Shown piece after piece: positions 9,273 to 19,710 of a stretch of 64,000 nt of DNA. The stretch covers positions 5,580,501 to 5,644,500 of the forward strand of contig CP066886.1 of assembly GCA_016745315.1 (NCBI GenBank). Reading direction: 5' to 3'. Each line of letters opens with the position of its first letter. The first letter of the stretch is position 1. A program made the position numbers and the translations under genes. The stretch comes from Arthrospira sp. PCC 9108. Lineage in GTDB: Bacteria; Cyanobacteriota; Cyanobacteriia; Cyanobacteriales; Microcoleaceae. Under the pieces are notes generated by a model, which saw nothing but the letters and a program-made list of their open reading frames with translations, did not search any database and was not told where the DNA came from.

Positions 9273-11087
9273 CTAAAAATCAGCAAAGTTAGCGAGCGCA
9301 AATTGTAGTCGGCTTTGGGTTTCCGCCACCGTCAAGGTCCCCAATTCTCCTAGTGCGCGGGTACGGATACTGAGACTATTAGACTCCACTTCCTTAGCCC
9401 CCACCACAGCCATAACTGGGACTTTAGCCTTTTCTGCATTACGAATCATTTTACCCAAGCGATCGTGACTGTGATCAGCTTCCGCGCGAATATCAAGCGA
9501 TCGCCATTTTTCAGCCACAGACTCCACAAAAGGCAAAAACTCGTCACTAACAGGTAACAACCGCACCATTACCGGAGCCAACCATAGGGGAAAATCCCCC
9601 GTATACTCCTCAATCAAAATCCCGATCAACCGTTCCAGGGACCCAAAGGGGGCGCGGTGAATCATCACCGGGCGCTGGCGGGTTCCATCTTCGGCCACAT
9701 ATTCGAGATCAAACCTTTCTGGTAAATTATAATCCACCTGAACCGTTCCTAACTGCCATTCTCGTTCCAAAGCATCCTGAACAATAAAATCCAACTTAGG
9801 ACCATAAAAGGCAGCCTCACCAATACCCTCAAAATAATTCATTCCCAGAGTTTCCACCGCGCGGCGGATCGCATTTTCTGCCTTTTCCCAGGCTTGGTCT
9901 GAACCGATATATTTATCAGAATTAGGGTCACGGAAACTCAAACGGGCTTTAAAGGACTGATCCAACTTGAGTTTTTTGAGGACAGACTGAATCAGATCAA
10001 CCACCTTGAGAAACTCATCATCCAACTGTTCCGGGGTAACAAACAGGTGAGCATCATCTTGGGTAAAGCCGCGCACACGGGTTAATCCTCCCAATTCCCC
10101 CGACTGTTCGTAGCGGTAAACCGTCCCAAATTCAGCCAAACGGATGGGCAATTCCCTATAGGAGCGTAGACTAGATTTATAAATTTGTACATGGAAGGGG
10201 CAGTTCATAGCCTTGAGGACAAACCCCTCGTCCTCTGATTCTCCCATCATGGGAAAGAGGTCTTCGCGGTATTTTTGCCAGTGACCAGAGGTTTTAAACA
10301 AATTGACCCGCCCCAAATGGGGGGTAACCACTGGTTGATATCCCCGCCGCACCTGTTCTCGTTTAAGGAAGTCCTCAAGGGTTGTCCTCAGAATTGTACC
10401 TTTAGGAGTCCACAGAGGTAGCCCCGGACCCACTTGATCGGAAAATATAAATAGTCCTAATTCTTTCCCTAAACGGCGGTGGTCTCGTCTGAGAGCTTCT
10501 TCTTTCCGGCGTTTATATTCTGCGAGTTGTTCTGGGGTTTCCCAGGCTGTACCGTAAATGCGTTGGAGTTGAGCTTTGGTTTCGTCTCCCCGCCAATAGG
10601 CTCCCGCCACGCTTTCTAATTCGATCGCTTTTGGGTTAATATCTCCGGTAGTTTCAACGTGAGGTCCGGCGCATAAATCCCACCATTGATCGCCCAGATG
10701 GTAAATGGTAATTGGTTCCGTTAGGTCAGCCAGGATTTCTAGCTTGTAGGGTTCTCCTAGGGTTTCAATGCGCCGTTGGGCTTCTTCCCGGCTAACTTCC
10801 TCCCGGATAACGGGTAGTTTCCGCTTGAGGATTTTTACCATCTCTTTTTTGATGGCTTTTAGGTCTTGTTCCGTAAAAGGTTCCGGGCTATCAAAGTCAT
10901 AGTAGAAGCCGTTTTCAATCCATGGTCCTATAGTTACTTGAGCCTTGGGAAACAACTTCTGGACTGCCATAGCCATTACATGAGAAGTGGTGTGGCGAAT
11001 CCTTTTTAGTTGATCAGATTGGCTGGTTTTGGGAAGATGGATTTTTTGGGGCTGTTCTGAAGTTGCCTGTGAATTTTCGATAGCCAT
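9273..11087 (-). CDS. thrS: Threonyl-tRNA synthetase
   Basis: Class II aminoacyl-tRNA synthetase that charges tRNA-Thr in the cytoplasm. At 604 residues it is intact but lacks a long TGS domain, as in many cyanobacterial ThrRS proteins. The editing-domain zinc-type motif is visible as RIRHTTSHVMAMAVQ near the N-terminus. Catalytic motifs include MNCPFHVQIYKS, FGTVYRYEQSGELGGLTRVRGF and FTQDDAHLF, and the C-terminal anticodon-binding domain contains KAKVPVMAVVGAKE. The start is the ATG at 11087. Group II introns occupy the DNA on both sides, but neither interrupts the coding region. Intron 1 lies 39 bases after its stop codon, probably within its 3' untranslated region. Confidence 0.97.
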   Translation of the reverse strand: MAIENSQATSEQPQKIHLPKTSQSDQLKRIRHTTSHVMAMAVQKLFPKAQVTIGPWIENGFYYDFDSPEPFTEQDLKAIKKEMVKILKRKLPVIREEVSREEAQRRIETLGEPYKLEILADLTEPITIYHLGDQWWDLCAGPHVETTGDINPKAIELESVAGAYWRGDETKAQLQRIYGTAWETPEQLAEYKRRKEEALRRDHRRLGKELGLFIFSDQVGPGLPLWTPKGTILRTTLEDFLKREQVRRGYQPVVTPHLGRVNLFKTSGHWQKYREDLFPMMGESEDEGFVLKAMNCPFHVQIYKSSLRSYRELPIRLAEFGTVYRYEQSGELGGLTRVRGFTQDDAHLFVTPEQLDDEFLKVVDLIQSVLKKLKLDQSFKARLSFRDPNSDKYIGSDQAWEKAENAIRRAVETLGMNYFEGIGEAAFYGPKLDFIVQDALEREWQLGTVQVDYNLPERFDLEYVAEDGTRQRPVMIHRAPFGSLERLIGILIEEYTGDFPLWLAPVMVRLLPVSDEFLPFVESVAEKWRSLDIRAEADHSHDRLGKMIRNAEKAKVPVMAVVGAKEVESNSLSIRTRALGELGTLTVAETQSRLQFALANFADF

Positions 11088-11339
11088 CGAGCATCAATTT
11101 GTGAATTGGTTGTTTGTACCGGCTTAGGTTGCTGGTCAGCTTGACCCAGACTCCAAGCCTTTCGGGGAAGGAGACGATCGCCATCGGACCAGGCTCTAGC
11201 CTTCCCATCGGATGAGCCTATTGTAGCTAAACTAGGGTAGATATGCTCAAATTTATCTTGACAGTTTGTGGGACCATATCCTAAAACTTTTGTTAAGAAA
11301 ATTGTTAAGAATTGTAAAGAGTGTTAATATATTGACTAA
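11088..11339. other. Intergenic region upstream of thrS
   Basis: The 252 bases between thrS and intron 4 presumably hold the thrS promoter. I see AT-rich stretches (TTGTTAAGAAAATTGTTAAGAA near 11290) but no clear T-box or riboswitch. No gene is supported. Confidence 0.4.
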
Positions 11340-11945
11340 GTGCGAGACGTTCAGGCATGAAATAGGGTTTCAATACCCGAAATAACCGCCTGGTGAGAAT
11401 TTCAACCCCTTGGTTGAATATAAGGAACGCACTCCTGAGCATCCTCATAACTGTTTATATGTCCCAACGATTAGTATCCTACGATACAAAATCAAGGCAG
11501 GGAACCCAAGGTCAATACACTCTGTAACATTTCGTAACAATTCTTAACATAACGGAAACGTGACGAAACAGAGATGAGGGTAACGGCGATAGCCACCCCC
11601 AGTTTCAGGACCCACAACCCTAGAATTGAAGCGGGGAACGGAAGGCTCCGAGGTGTAACCCAACACCAGAATCGAGACCACTGCCAACCATCCATGATTA
11701 GGGAAACCGAATGTCCGGCTTGAACCATCGTCAATATAAAGTAGCGAAATAGGTTGATACGCTACGCTCAAAAGAGTAAGGGGAAAAGTAGGAGGATATT
11801 TTAACTACCTACACAGACCTTTAAAGTACCTCGGTGGAAAGGACAAATCTAAAGATGGAATGCCCATATAAACGGAACGTTTTAACCCCTCTTAGGCTCT
11901 GATTATCTGGTCGAAGTAGTCAGTAGTGACAAGTGTAAGCGCAAG

Positions 11946-12875
11946 GTGCGAAACGTTTGGGAGACCAAATAGGGCTGCAATGCCTGAAATCACTTCCCAG
12001 TGGGACTTATACCCCTTGGTAGAATATAAGGAATGTCTCATTCTAGCTATAGCAATATAGATAGGATTGCTGACCATCCCATAACTATCTATGTGTCCCA
12101 ACGCTTGGTCTCAACAACCAAGCAAGGCAGGGAAACTCAAGGTCAAGACAGAACGCTAGAACGATGGAGTCGTGACCCATCTAGTAAAGCAGGAAGTTGA
12201 GAGTAACGGCGATAGCCACCCCCAGTTTTAGGATTCACAACCCGTCAGATTGAAGCGGGGAACGGAAGGCGTAATAGAGGAACCTACCTCTCACTCGACC
12301 ACTGCCAACCATCCATGATTAGGGAAACCGAATGTCCGGCTGGAACCATCGTAATACACTAGCAGCGAAATAGGTTGACACGCTGCGCCCAAAAGGGCAA
12401 GGGGAAAAGTAGGGGGCTCATGCAACTACCTAAAAACAACGAAAGTTGTGCACAGACCTTTAAAGTACCCCGGTTCTGAGGACGAATCTAAAGATGGAAT
12501 GCCCGCATAGATGGAACGTTGTAACCCCTCATTAGCTCTCAGTGGCGGGATGTACCCGTGGAGTAGTGAAAGTGTAAGCGTATGCTTTTGAGGGATTAGG
12601 ATGCGACCAGAAGCCCAAGCCCAATTGTCATGGTGGGGATATGCCCACAGGTCGCGGTGTGGATATAGATACTGCGATTAGTAGGAGTATTATGACGAGA
12701 GCGAGTTTAAAGACTACGTGGTTGTATACAGCTCTGAAAGTTGAAGTTACAAAGCAGGGGGTCGTAACCCTGTTCCCATGACAAGGAGTGTCCACATCAG
12801 GAGCCGTGTGATGTGAAAGTATCAAGCACGGTTTTGTATGGGAGTTCGGGAAGGTGACTTCTCGTTCGACCCTAC
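11946..12875 (+). mobile_element. ORF-less group II intron 5, nested in the ribozyme domain of intron 4
   Basis: About 930 bp, starting GTGCGAAACGTTTGGGAG and ending near CGACCCTAC. Domain V is GAGCCGTGTGATGTG...CAAGCACGGTT at about 12803-12836. The host sequence GTAAGCGCAAG rejoins with CCCCTTGAGGGGGTGAG, matching the uninterrupted intron 7 sequence near 48465-48490. The 5' sequence resembles intron 8 (GACGTTTAGGAG) more than introns 2 and 6, so it is a second ORF-less subfamily. The 3' end is uncertain by a few bases. Confidence 0.8.
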
Positions 12876-12984
12876 CCCCTTGAGGGGGTGAGATGTGACC
12901 AAAAGCCAACGCCCGGCTGTAATGGACGGGATATGCTAACGGGTCACGGTTTGATTGCAAGGATAGAGTTTAGTAGGAGTCAAG

Positions 12985-15757
12985 ATGACGAAATCGAGAG
13001 ATGGTAAAGGATTCGGAAAACCGAAACCTACTAAGACGTGCGTTTGTATGGAAAAGTATCAACTGGGCTAAGGTTCAGCGGTACGTTTTTAAGCTCCAAA
13101 AGAGGATATACCAAGCAGCTAAATCGGGACAGGACGCAAAGGCTAGAAGGTTGCAACGTCTATTGGTGAAATCATATTATGCCCGGCTCCTAGCAGTGCG
13201 GCTGTAGGGGTGGGTTCCACGGTCAGCCATGCTTGCCAACAGTCAGCTTAATGAACCCGCCCCCAAGCGGGTCAAGGAAAGAAAACGGCTGGGGTAGATG
13301 GTGTGATAGCGCTATCCCCCAAACACAGGCTGGAAATGACCGAGAGAATCAAAGGAAATCTCAAAGCAAAACCACTGCGACGGGTGTGGATACCTAAACC
13401 CGCTAGGGATGAAAAACGACCGCTGGGAATACCCACAATCCAAGACAGAGCCAGGCAAGCCTTGGTTAAGTCGGCTCTCGAACCCGAATGGGAAGCGAGA
13501 TTTGAAAGCACAAGCTATGGGTTCAGACCAGGCAGGTCAGCCCAAGACGCAATTGGTAGAATCTACGTTGCCATAAAAACGAATAGTTACTACATTTTAG
13601 ATGCAGGTGCGAGACGTTCGGGTATGAAATAGGGCTGAAATGCCCGAAATAACTACCCGGTGAGGATTCCAGCTCCGAATCTGGATATAAGGAGACCTCT
13701 CCTGAGCATCCTCATAACTGATTATATGTCCCGACGCTTAGGTAACTAAGCAAGGCAGGGAACTCAAGGTCATAAACGAACTGAGAAATCAGGGAGTAGA
13801 GAGTAACGGCGATAGCCACCCCCAGTTTTGGAAATCATAACTCCAGGATAGAAGCGGGGAACGGAAGGCGTGAGGTAGAACCTACCACCAAGACGCGACC
13901 ACTGCCAACCATCTATGATTAGGAAGACCGAATGTCCGACTTGAACCATCGTAAAGCACGAGCAGCGAAATAGGTTGACACGCTGCGCCCAAAAGGGCAA
14001 GGGGAAAAGTGGGGGATTCTGCATTCTACCCACACAGACCTTTAGAAGTACCCCGGTCGATAGGACAAATCTAACGATGGAATGCCCATATAATCGGAAC
14101 GTTGTAACCCCTCTAATGCTCTGCCCATAAACAAGTGAGTAATGCAATTCACAAGGCAGTAGTGAAAAATGTAAGCGCATGCTTAGAGGGCTAAGGATGT
14201 GACCAGAAGCTAAAGCCCAATTGTCATGGTTGGGATATGCCCAATTGTCACGGTGTGGATATAGATACTGCGGTCAGTAAGAGTATAATGGCGAGGACGA
14301 GTTGAAAGACTACGTGCTGCATATAGCTCTGAACATCGAAGTAAAAAGCAGGTCTGTTGATTCTGCTCCTTGGACAAAACAGGGTATCCACACCAGGAGC
14401 CGTATGAAGGGAAACTTTCACGTATGGTTCTGAATGGGAGGGGATGGTGGTGACTCCATTCTCGACCCCTAACATATAGCGAAATGCTCTTACCGTGAAC
14501 CATGATTATCTACTGTCCAAAACTCATTTTCCAAGCATCATGAAAAGAGATCTAAAACAATGGTTAAAAGCGGGTGTGCTAGATAACGGCGTATTTGAGG
14601 ATACAGAAGCAGGGACACCTCAAGGAGGGGTAATAAGTCCACTTATAGCCAACATCGCACTGTTGGGAATTGAAAGGCTAGTTAAAGGAATGTATCCTAA
14701 TAAAGGAACGGCTACCCAAGTTAACTTGATAAGATACGCCGATGATTTTGTAGTCATATCCAAAGACTTAGGAATCATTGAACAGTGCAAAACTGCTATT
14801 TCCGAATGGTTAAAACCTACAGGACTAGAAATCAAACCCCAAAAGACTCGAATCTGTCACACGCTCAATACGATTGAATATGATGGAAAACTTGAGAAAC
14901 CAGGGTTCGACTTTCTGGGATTCAACATCAGGCAATATCCAGTAGGAAAATACAAATCTGGAAAAACAGGTGGGATAGCAAGCCGATTAATCGGACATAT
15001 AACCCTCATCAAACCCAGTAATAAAGCAGTTACAGCCAATACAGAAGTGATTAAGGGTGTAATTCAACAACATAAGAAAACACCCCAATCTGCCCTGGTT
15101 AGCAAATTAAACCCGATTATTCGGGGATGGTCAAACTACTATTCAGGGGTTGTTTCATCCGAAACCTTCAACAAACTAGATAATATAGTTTGGCAAATGT
15201 TAAGGGCATGGACAGTTTCAAGATGCGGAAAGGCAAATCATGAAAAACTGAGTAATTATTTCAGACCTGGAACGGTCACGCTCAGTAATAGGAAAGAAAG
15301 ACATGAAAAATGGATGTTCCAAACCAAAGACGGGTTACGTCTATATAAAAACAACTGGACACCAATTGTCAGACATACCCTAGTGCGCCCAGACGCAACA
15401 CTTTATGACGGTAATTGGACTTACTGGGCAACCAGGAAAGGACAAGCAATCGACACGCCAAACAGGGTAGCAAAACTACTCAAAAAGCCAAAAGGCAAGT
15501 GTACCTGGTGCGGGCAATACTTCACCCCATCAGACTTAGTTGAAGTAGACCACATTGTACCTAGAAGCCTCGGCGGAAAGGATGAATACAAGAACCTTCA
15601 GCTATTACACCGCCACACCCGCGATGATAAGACGGCGCTCGATAACGCCAACGCTGCATCCTTAACAATGGAGCAGTCTGCGCGTGCGTCACATCAGGAA
15701 GTTTTTTCCTGTCTATGCCAATTATCGGGATGTGGAAGCACCACTAGAGCCGTGTGA
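12985..15757 (+). pseudogene. RT/maturase/HNH protein of intron 4, interrupted by intron 6
   Basis: An RVT-N domain (INWAKVQRYVFKLQKRIYQAAKSG) lies at about 13050-13207. It is out of frame with the ATG at 12985 and followed by TAG. RT blocks run 13303-13606 (KPLRRVWIPKPARDEKRPLGI in part, FRPGRSAQDAIGRIY) and continue after intron 6. The long frame 14495-15757 carries RYADDFVVISKD, the maturase segment GWSNYYSGVV and an HNH segment with EVDHIVPRSLGGKDEYKNL. The sequence after GCGAAATG is CTCTTACCG, two bases shorter than in intron 7, and the same change is seen in intron 3. Probably not translated as one protein. Confidence 0.82.
13607..14473 (+). mobile_element. ORF-less group II intron 6, nested in the RT gene of intron 4
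   Basis: An 867-bp element starting GTGCGAGACGTTCGGG and ending CGACCCCTAAC. Rejoined flanks read GATGCAG plus ATATAGCGAAATG, identical to the uninterrupted site in intron 7 near 49204. Sequence and insertion point match intron 2 closely, so the two are the same mobile intron at the same site in two RT genes. No coding function is supported. Confidence 0.92.
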
Positions 15758-15845
15758 AGGGAAACTTTCATGCACGGTTTTGAATGGGAGGGGTGAAGGC
15801 GACTTCACTCTCGACCCCTAATTAATAAACTTTCATCTCGATGCT

Positions 15846-16187
15846 ATGCCGAATCATAACTCCTCAGAAACTGAGTTGCTCAAGGCAATTCTGGAGCCGA
15901 TGCTGGAAGACTTCCAATATTGGTTTGGGCGATCGCGACAACTCCTGGAAACTGAGAACATCCCTTTTCTGAGTGAACAGCAACAATCAGAAGTCCTAGA
16001 TCGCATTAAACAAGCCCAGGAAGAGGTCAACACCGCTAAAACACTGTTTCACGCCACCGGATGTCAAGCCGGGATTGAAATGAAGGTGCTAATGCCGTGG
16101 CATCAACTCTTAACTGATTGTTGGCGCATTGCTAACCGCTTTCGTTTGGAATCGAAACCCCAGATCGAAAATGGAAATCCCAGTTAA
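15846..16187 (+). CDS. DUF2605-type cyanobacterial protein
   Basis: 113 residues, soluble and mostly helical: LLKAILEPMLEDFQYWFGRSRQLL, then a coiled region (EVLDRIKQAQEEVNTAKTL) and ATGCQAGIEMKVLMPWHQLL. I recognise the pattern as the cyanobacteria-specific DUF2605 family, of unknown function. The next gene has the DUF2973 pattern, its usual partner. Intron 4 ends 23 bases before the start codon, so expression may depend on intron splicing or on a promoter inside the intron. Confidence 0.8.
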   Translation: MPNHNSSETELLKAILEPMLEDFQYWFGRSRQLLETENIPFLSEQQQSEVLDRIKQAQEEVNTAKTLFHATGCQAGIEMKVLMPWHQLLTDCWRIANRFRLESKPQIENGNPS

Positions 16188-16381
16188 GTTCTAGGGACCG
16201 CAGGCTATAGGTAGGTTTTCTCAACTGTTCCTTTCCCGGTTTCGATTTTTAGAGAAACTGTAGCGGTTGCTCCCTAATTTACGGTAAAGTTGTGGTAAAT
16301 AGAACAAAATCTTAGCCTCGATTCATTAGCTTTTAACAAGGCCCAGTTTTCATCAATTATCCCTACCCCAAGGAGTAAATC

Positions 16382-16693
16382 ATGTTACATCTGCTTTATA
16401 TTCTGGCTTTTACCACTCTGGCATTTATAGCAGTACGCAATTTAATTCGTAGCCTGTTGACTGTTGGTATGGACTCTCAGCGCTATAATTCTCACTCGGC
16501 GGGTGGCTTTAGGTCAGCGGATTCCCGAAATTACCAGAACATCCATCCAGAATTACTAGATGAGTCAGGAAATGTACTCAAAGAACCTTTGCTGGTGATG
16601 CGTTCCCTCTCAGTCCAAGATGCGCGAACTCAGCTAGATAACCTTTATCAATCTTCCCCCGGTTCTTCTGAAGAAACTAGAGATGATAGTTAG
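16382..16693 (+). CDS. DUF2973-type small membrane protein
   Basis: 103 residues. One N-terminal membrane segment (LLYILAFTTLAFIAVRNLI, residues 3-21) is followed by a polar tail with HPELLDESGNVLKEPLLVMRS, the conserved block of cyanobacterial DUF2973. The start is supported by AGGAG (CCAAGGAGTAAATC) directly upstream. It follows the DUF2605 gene by 194 bases. The function is not known; membrane anchoring is predicted from sequence only. Confidence 0.82.
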   Translation: MLHLLYILAFTTLAFIAVRNLIRSLLTVGMDSQRYNSHSAGGFRSADSRNYQNIHPELLDESGNVLKEPLLVMRSLSVQDARTQLDNLYQSSPGSSEETRDDS

Positions 16694-16797
16694 AAACCAA
16701 CCATAGAAACCCTAGGGCGGAGGATAGCTTAACCATCTTGAACCTGCCCTTATATTGCCATGGAAAAGCTGAAATGTATCAGGTTAATACAACATAT

Positions 16798-18215
16798 CAG
16801 CAATTCTCATTTTGGCGAAAACCTGTTCAAGTCCCCAGCATCCCTGTATCGTAATGACATCTAAGAAACCCAGGAGCGCCAGAGCCGTTGAAAAAGCCAG
16901 GTGGCTTTGAGACTCTAGTCGGTTCTTTCCGCCAGTGCTTGTCATCGCTACCGGACAAGCGCCGGGGTAAAAATCGCCGCTATGGAATGGAGGATGCCGC
17001 TTTAAGTGCGTTTAGTGTGTTTTTTACTCAAACTCCGTCGTTTCTGGCTTATCAACGTCTGATGGAGGGGAGTAAAGGCAAGAGCAATGCCCAAAGTCTG
17101 TTTGGAGTTCATCGAATTCCCTGTGATAACCAGATTCGGGACTTATTAGATGCCGTGTCCCCAGAGCACCTGTTTCCAGTGTTTGAGGATATCCTACAAG
17201 TCTTGGAAGCCCAGGGGCAGTTAGAAGACTTCCGTTGCCTAGGGGACAGTCTATTAGTCGCGTTGGATGGCACCGAATACTTCAGTTCCGACCAAATTCA
17301 CTGTCCCCACTGTTCAACGCGCACCCAGAAGTCAGGAAAAACCCATTACTTCCATAGTGTTGTCACTCCAGTCATCGTCTGTCCGGGACAGAATCATGTG
17401 ATTCCCTTAGTCCCCGAATTTATCGTGCCCCAAGATGGTCATGATAAGCAAGACTGTGAGAATGCCGCCGCCAAACGCTGGCTATCGAGGCAAGAACAAT
17501 GCTTGAGGGCTTTGAATGTCACGGTTTGAGGGGATGACCTCTATTGCCACCAACCGTTGTGTCAGCAGTTTTTAGAGCAGCAACTTAACTTCATCGTCGT
17601 CTGTCGCCCCGAGTCTCATACTACCCTCTATGAACACCTAGAGGGCATCGAACTCCCGACCCTCACGACCAAGAAGTGGACTGGTAAAGTCGAGAAAACC
17701 TATACCTACCGCTATCTCAACGGAGTCCCCCTCAAAGATAGCGATGAGGTCCTGTTGGTTAACTGGTGCGAACTTACTGTCACCACCGCTGATGGCCAGG
17801 TAACCTATCACAACTCCTTGGCCACGAATTATCCTCTCAGCGATGAGAATGTAGCCGAGGTGGTTCGGGCCGGGCGGACTCGTTGGAAAGTTGAGAATGA
17901 GAACAACAACACTCTCAAGACCAAGGGCTACCATCTCGAACACAATTTTGGCCATGGCAAGCAGCATCTTTCTTCCTTGCTCCGGACCATCAACATCCTC
18001 TCGCTGCTCTTCCACACCCTGCAGGAGTTGCTCGATAACAAGTACCAGTTGCTACGAGCGCACTTACCGAAGCGCCAAACCTTCTTTAATGATTTGCGCG
18101 CGCTTACCCAGACTGTACTTCGACAGTTGGGACCACCTTCTGACCTTTATGCTTGAGGGTCTCGAGTTAGACATCCCACCCGATAGCAGTTGAATTTCCA
18201 AAATGAGAATTGCTG
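16798..18215 (+). mobile_element. IS4-like DDE insertion sequence, 1418 bp, with 9-bp target duplication
   Basis: Perfect 18-bp terminal inverted repeats CAGCAATTCTCATTTTGG lie at 16798-16815 and 18198-18215. They are flanked by the direct repeat ACAACATAT at 16789-16797 and 18216-18224. The ends are therefore certain. It carries one transposase gene split by an in-frame stop. Confidence 0.95.
16888..18156 (+). pseudogene. DDE transposase (IS4-superfamily type) with in-frame TGA
   Basis: First part: GVHRIPCDNQIRDLLD, the likely first catalytic Asp in VALDGTEYFSS, and CPHCSTR. A TGA at 17527-17529 separates it from GDDLYCHQPLCQQF, which holds the probable second Asp. The second part ends with RWKVENENNNTLKTKGYHLE, the probable Glu. 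The frame is the same on both sides, so one nonsense mutation explains the split. The start is taken as TTG at 16888. The family assignment within DDE transposases is uncertain. The element ends are intact, so it could be moved by a complete copy elsewhere. Confidence 0.82.
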
Positions 18216-18360
18216 ACAACATATAACAAATCCCCTAATTGATAACTCCTACCTTTATTAATCTGGCTCCGTGGAGACCCCCACGCAATCAATACCTAAA
18301 TCCTCACTCTGATTGGTCGTCGGTTGTTCTATCTTATTCCCAAACTTTCACCAATAAAAA

Positions 18361-18397
18361 CCCCGACCTAGGGAATTGGATCGGGGTACAGGGCAAT
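18361..18397. terminator. Hairpin near the end of the IS110 gene
   Basis: CCCCGA...TCGGGG with a loop containing CCTAGGGAATTGGA lies about 50 bases beyond the 3' end of the IS110 transposase gene. It could be a terminator or part of the element end. There is no strong T-run. Confidence 0.3.
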
Positions 18398-18441
18398 TAA
18401 GCTAATTCTATGGGGATTATTACCGCATATCCCACAGAGCC

Positions 18442-19704
18442 TTAAACAAAGTAAGTCTCAGCCAGCTTTCTGGATGTGGCATTCCTGGCAGCCTTGAGCG
18501 CCGCCCCAGAAACTTTGTTCCCTTTGTGGTATGCTCTAGTTACCCAATAAACTCTAAGCGAATGAGCCTCTGGAGATTTTGGTAGGCAATCGTAGGGGGT
18601 TGTCGCGATCGCACCCCCACCCGGTTTCTGTTCGCGATGAGTCCCCCTCTCGATTGCCCGGACAACAAACTGATGCAAGGTCGATCGCGTCTCTTTACTT
18701 CCCGTAAAACTACTACGAGTATCAGCCTTTCCAGATTGCACTTGAGTAGCCCCCAAACCACAAAGCTGTCGAAATCGTCTCATAGCCTTAGACTTGGGAA
18801 GGCATTTAAACATCTCATCAAACGGAACGCACCGAGTAAGTAGCCAGCCTCGTTCCCGGCAGCCAAAACCAAACTTGTCAAACACCCGATGGTAGCAATC
18901 AAACTCTGGTAGGTTCAGATAGCTTAGTAGCTCTTGCTCTACCATTGCCTCTGACTGATGCCACATACAAATCTGTTGGGCTAGTCGCGCTGTTACTTCA
19001 CTAATCCCCGTGCCTTCCCCCGCCGCGATCGCCTTCGTATATTCATTGTCAAACTTAGTCTTGGTCGCTTTGGGGATTCTCCAAGTGCCTTGTTCAGTCC
19101 AACCACAAGCCCAAGCCCACCACGCTGGCAGTTTGTCCGGGTCTAATTTCCCAGACTCTTTTAGAACCTTAACTTTCGCTTTCGCTGGAAATTCATAGAC
19201 TAGCCTAGACTTGGCTTGGTTTATCGTTTGGGTGCGGCGCTTGTTGAATGACCCAATATCTCTTAGGCATTGTTCAATTTTCGCTACTTCTGGCGGCCGC
19301 TCCCTCACCCAATACCTGCGATCGTAGGCAATTTGGTAATGCTGGAAGTATGTGGCAACCATGAGCAAAGCATCGTAGGGGTCAGACTTGTTAGACGTTC
19401 CCCCATAGCTTTTCCGAGTGTCCTTAATCATCGTCTGATCTACTTTCAGCACAGGGATTCCCTCCCGATGTAAGCAGTCAATCCAGAATCTGCTATAAGT
19501 TCGGGTCGGCTCTAATATCACCACAGACGGCTCCAAAGACACAAGAAACTGGATAGACTTTGCATTTGCTTCTAGCTTTCGGTGGCACTCAGCAAATGCG
19601 GGAGACTCGTAGAAATCCCGCAACGCACCCGCTGGCATAAATTCTAGCCACACGGCATCGCACCACGATGAGCTAACATCAAGGCCTACAATTAAACTAT
19701 TCAT
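18442..19704 (-). CDS. IS110-family transposase (DEDD recombinase)
   Basis: 420 residues. The N-terminal RuvC-like domain shows VGLDVSSSWCDAVWL (Asp9), VVILEPTRTYSRFW (Glu) and GTSNKSDPYDALLM (paired Asp), the DEDD set. A helical middle leads to a C-terminal Transposase_20-like region with FRQLCGLGATQVQSGKADT, whose Ser fits the catalytic serine of this family. The protein is intact. Family members are directed by a bridge RNA encoded in the element end, and the 270 bases upstream of this gene are unusually structured. I cannot place the element ends because the family leaves little or no duplication. Confidence 0.88.
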   Translation of the reverse strand: MNSLIVGLDVSSSWCDAVWLEFMPAGALRDFYESPAFAECHRKLEANAKSIQFLVSLEPSVVILEPTRTYSRFWIDCLHREGIPVLKVDQTMIKDTRKSYGGTSNKSDPYDALLMVATYFQHYQIAYDRRYWVRERPPEVAKIEQCLRDIGSFNKRRTQTINQAKSRLVYEFPAKAKVKVLKESGKLDPDKLPAWWAWACGWTEQGTWRIPKATKTKFDNEYTKAIAAGEGTGISEVTARLAQQICMWHQSEAMVEQELLSYLNLPEFDCYHRVFDKFGFGCRERGWLLTRCVPFDEMFKCLPKSKAMRRFRQLCGLGATQVQSGKADTRSSFTGSKETRSTLHQFVVRAIERGTHREQKPGGGAIATTPYDCLPKSPEAHSLRVYWVTRAYHKGNKVSGAALKAARNATSRKLAETYFV

Positions 19705-19710
19705 TTTTAA

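Larger units (their letters stand above)
11340..15822 (+). mobile_element. Group II intron 4 (outer), carrying two nested ORF-less introns
   Basis: It begins GTGCGAGACGTTCAGG at 11340 and ends CGACCCCTAAT at 15822, with a domain V hairpin (GAGCCGTGTGAAGGG...CATGCACGGTT) at about 15750-15780. Removing nested introns at 11946-12875 and 13607-14473 leaves about 2.69 kb, the size of the single-RT copies. The flanks are TATTGACTAA and TAATAAACTTTC. It lies 23 bases upstream of the DUF2605 gene and so probably sits in that gene's leader. Intron 5 interrupts its ribozyme part, so intron 5 would have to splice first. Confidence 0.87.

Noticed and set aside
11492..12960. Several open frames of 60-110 codons on the minus strand of the introns (also at 3519-4411, 13770-14503, 47875-48629, 52468-52800)
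   Set aside because: They recur antisense in every intron copy and follow the structured ribozyme sequence. No start signals or family resemblance; they are shadows of conserved RNA.
17638..18015. 125-codon minus-strand frame within the IS4-like transposase
   Set aside because: Antisense shadow of a recognisable transposase.
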